The notes beneath the pieces were generated by a model, which had not been told where the DNA came from, searched no databases, and worked only from the letters and a program-made list of their open reading frames with translations. The translations under genes and the position numbers were made by a program. From Rhodanobacter sp. (GTDB taxonomy: Bacteria; Pseudomonadota; Gammaproteobacteria; Xanthomonadales; Rhodanobacteraceae), in NCBI GenBank assembly GCA_024711345.1, contig JANJTA010000039.1, forward strand, positions 1 to 32,421: 32,421 nucleotides of DNA, given 5' to 3'. Below, in pieces: positions 30,722-32,421 of this stretch (position 1 is the first letter of the stretch; each line of letters starts with the position of its first letter).

Positions 30722-30751
30722 ACCATAACGGCCATGTGCAAAGTGCGTCAA
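30722..30751 (-). promoter_or_regulatory. mepM-anmK promoter (TTGACG-N18-TATGGT)
   Basis: On the minus strand TTGACG (30746-30751) and TATGGT (30722-30727) are spaced 18 nt apart. The predicted start is about 33 nt before the mepM ATG. Confidence 0.6.
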
Positions 30752-30770
30752 CGCCTTTCGCATCAAGGGT

Positions 30771-30799
30771 TTGCAACGATTTTGCCGTTAACAGACAAT
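30771..30799 (+). promoter_or_regulatory. tyrS promoter (TTGCAA-N17-GACAAT)
   Basis: TTGCAA (30771-30776) and GACAAT (30794-30799) have ideal 17-nt spacing. It predicts a leader of about 60 nt. It is back to back with the mepM promoter, only 20 nt apart, so the two may interfere. Confidence 0.55.
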
Positions 30800-30865
30800 T
30801 AACGTCGACGGCACGATCACATTGCGGGCTATCGCGCACTTCACCCCACCACCGAGAAACCTTGC

Positions 30866-32077
30866 ATGAGCGAGCTTGAGCAGGCGCTGGCCACGATTGC
30901 GCGTGGCGCCGACGAAATCATCAAGCGGGAGGACCTGGCCGAGCGTCTGAAGCAGGGGCGTCCGCTGCGGATCAAGGCCGGCTTCGACCCGACTGCGCCG
31001 GATCTGCACCTGGGCCACACCGTGCTGCTGAACAAGATGCGCCAGTTCCAGGACCTGGGCCACCAGGTGATCTTCCTGATTGGCGACTTCACCGGCATGA
31101 TCGGTGACCCCACCGGCAAGAACGTCACGCGCAAGCCGCTCAGCCGCGAAGACGTGCTGGCCAACGCCGAGACCTACGCCGAGCAGGTCTACAAGGTGCT
31201 CGATCGCGAGCGGACCGAGCTGCGCTTCAACTCCGAATGGTTCGGCAAGATGAGCGCCGCCGACATGATCCGGCTGGCCGCCCAGCACACCGTCGCGCGC
31301 ATGCTCGAGCGCGACGACTTCACCAAGCGCTATGCGGCGCAGCAGCCGATCGCGATCCACGAGTTCCTGTATCCGCTGGTGCAGGGCTATGACTCGGTGG
31401 CGTTGAAGGCGGATGTGGAATTGGGCGGCAGCGACCAGAAGTTCAACCTGCTGATGGGCCGCGCGCTGCAGGAACACCACGGCCAGCCGCCGCAGGTCGT
31501 GCTGACCATGCCGCTGCTCGAAGGGCTGGACGGCGTCAACAAGATGTCCAAGTCGCTGGGCAATTACGTCGGCATCAATGAGCCGGCGATCGACATCGTC
31601 ACCAAGACCATGAAGATCGGCGACGAGCTGATGTGGCGCTGGTTCGAGCTGCTCAGCTTCGACGTGTCGCTGGACGAGCTGGCACGCATGAAGCGCGACG
31701 TCGCCAGCGGAGCGCTCAACCCGCGCGACGCCAAGCTGCGTCTGGCGCGCGAACTGGCCACGCGCTTTCATGACGCCGCCGCCGCCGAACAGGCGATCGC
31801 CGGCTGGCATGCGGTGGTGCGCGGCGAGGGCGATACCTCGCTGCTGCCGCGGGCCGATATTGTGGTGCCGGCCGAGGGCCTGCGCTTGGCGGCCCTGCTC
31901 ACCGCGGCCGGGCTCACCGCGAGCAATTCCGAGGCGAACCGCAAACTGAAGGAGCGTGCCGTGCGCATCGATGCGGAGGTGGTGGAGGATGCGCAGCGCG
32001 TCTTCCACGCCGGTTTCGAGGGCGTGCTGCAGGTGGGCAAGCGCAACTTTGCGCGGGTGCGGCTCGTGCTCGCCTGA
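30866..32077 (+). CDS. tyrS: Tyrosyl-tRNA synthetase
   Basis: This 403-aa class I synthetase charges tRNA-Tyr. The HIGH-type signature is HLGH at 48-51 ([13 protein letters not shown]), KMSKS is at 226-230 ([12 protein letters not shown]), and a C-terminal S4 RNA-binding domain covers about 335-403 ([20 protein letters not shown]). The HLGH/KMSKS spacing and length match the TyrZ-like bacterial subtype. The start is the ATG before [13 protein letters not shown]; the ribosome site is weak. The rRNA operon follows directly, as in Pseudomonas aeruginosa as I recall. Confidence 0.95.
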   Translation: MSELEQALATIARGADEIIKREDLAERLKQGRPLRIKAGFDPTAPDLHLGHTVLLNKMRQFQDLGHQVIFLIGDFTGMIGDPTGKNVTRKPLSREDVLANAETYAEQVYKVLDRERTELRFNSEWFGKMSAADMIRLAAQHTVARMLERDDFTKRYAAQQPIAIHEFLYPLVQGYDSVALKADVELGGSDQKFNLLMGRALQEHHGQPPQVVLTMPLLEGLDGVNKMSKSLGNYVGINEPAIDIVTKTMKIGDELMWRWFELLSFDVSLDELARMKRDVASGALNPRDAKLRLARELATRFHDAAAAEQAIAGWHAVVRGEGDTSLLPRADIVVPAEGLRLAALLTAAGLTASNSEANRKLKERAVRIDAEVVEDAQRVFHAGFEGVLQVGKRNFARVRLVLA

Positions 32078-32188
32078 TCTGCCGCACCTCCGTCCGTGCA
32101 GCTGTGCAGCGGGCGCGGCGAAGAAGAAAAAATTTCTCGCGGCGGCAGCTGCTTGGGAAGATTTTGTGAAATTCTTTTCAAGAAACGC

Positions 32189-32216
32189 TTGCCAAATATG
32201 GCCCAGCCCGTATCAT
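32189..32216 (+). promoter_or_regulatory. Upstream rRNA operon promoter (TTGCCA-N16-TATCAT)
   Basis: TTGCCA (32189-32194) and TATCAT (32211-32216) are spaced 16 nt. The 30 nt upstream (ATTTTGTGAAATTCTTTTCA and following) are AT-rich in an otherwise GC-rich region, as expected of an UP element. Confidence 0.6.
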
Positions 32217-32284
32217 TCGCGGCCCGCAGTCGCCCAACGTCGCCAGATGCACGGCGGGGCCTCGAAGAAACTTCCTCGATGGTG

Positions 32285-32312
32285 TTGACGGTCGCGAAAA
32301 GCGATGTAGAAT
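32285..32312 (+). promoter_or_regulatory. Main rRNA operon promoter (TTGACG-N16-TAGAAT)
   Basis: TTGACG (32285-32290) and TAGAAT (32307-32312), spaced 16 nt, are followed by the GC-rich discriminator GGGCGGCTC typical of stringently controlled rRNA promoters. It lies 63 nt upstream of boxA. Confidence 0.75.
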
Positions 32313-32374
32313 GGGCGGCTCACCCGGGACGAAAGGTTCCGGGGCGATCACCGAAACGGTGGTTGGCTGAAGAA

Positions 32375-32385
32375 GATCTTTGACA
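32375..32385 (+). promoter_or_regulatory. rRNA leader boxA antitermination site
   Basis: GATCTTTGACA matches the boxA core (TGCTCTTTAACA type) bound by NusB/S10 in rRNA leaders. The small hairpin CACCG-AAA-CGGTG at 32349-32361 stands where boxB-like structures occur. The 16S gene must start after the window end. Confidence 0.75.
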
Positions 32386-32421
32386 GTGTGCGCAGGTGAA
32401 TTGTGTGGACGTCTTGTGCTG

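Larger units (their letters stand above)
32078..32421 (+). other. tyrS-rrn intergenic region and start of the rRNA leader
   Basis: This 344-nt stretch has no credible coding sequence. It holds an AT-rich patch (about 32118-32140), the UP-like tract, two promoters and boxA. No clear tyrS terminator is visible, so some tyrS transcription may run into the rRNA operon. Confidence 0.7.

Noticed and set aside
32312..32421. Start of 16S rRNA inside the window
   Set aside because: The sequence ends in the leader just after boxA; no 16S 5' end motif (AGAGTTTGATC type) is present.
1..32421. tRNA genes or CRISPR arrays
   Set aside because: I saw no tRNA cloverleaf with a TTC-loop signature and no regularly spaced direct repeats.

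Overview
This window is about 68-70% GC by eye. Codon use, gene order and protein sequences point to a gammaproteobacterium of the order Lysobacterales/Xanthomonadales, probably a Rhodanobacteraceae member (Rhodanobacter/Dyella-like). Supporting order includes argS followed by a SPOR-domain gene, coaBC-dut-algC, and anmK-mepM back to back with tyrS and then an rRNA operon. The species assignment is inference.

Layout. Positions 1-118 are the last 38 codons of an IS110-type transposase, ending just downstream of a PAS-GGDEF-EAL c-di-GMP protein (137-2635, minus). An unrecognised 380-394 aa protein follows (minus). A thiolase and a TonB-C-terminal-domain protein lie on plus. The 930-bp convergent gap 5865-6792 holds no credible gene. 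It is filled with palindromic repeats, including a 613-bp mirror-symmetric element built from hairpin modules (6106-6718), the most unusual thing in the window. Next on minus is a possible operon: unknown secreted protein, orphan ParA ATPase, SixA phosphatase and a ClsC-like phospholipase-D lipoprotein.

11.2-15.5 kb carries a tiny membrane protein, divergent speE/speA (polyamine synthesis) and 3-hydroxybutyrate dehydrogenase. 15.5-18.7 kb is a minus-strand argS-SPOR-ydfG cluster with a stop/start overlap. The 506-bp argS-radC gap holds a DnaA-box pair, an AT-rich patch and a strong plus-strand terminator preceded by C-rich segments, which I read as a small RNA gene. Then come radC (minus) and coaBC-dut-algC (plus); the algC product is a membrane-anchored fusion.

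24.0-32.4 kb has a DUF4124-type periplasmic protein, pyrE, xth overlapping ampG, a small ribbon-helix-helix-like protein, anmK, mepM and tyrS. The window ends in the promoter/leader region of an rRNA operon (two promoters, boxA); 16S itself starts beyond the end. AmpG, AnmK and the M23 endopeptidase together form a peptidoglycan turnover and recycling group. No tRNA, CRISPR array or complete insertion sequence is present.
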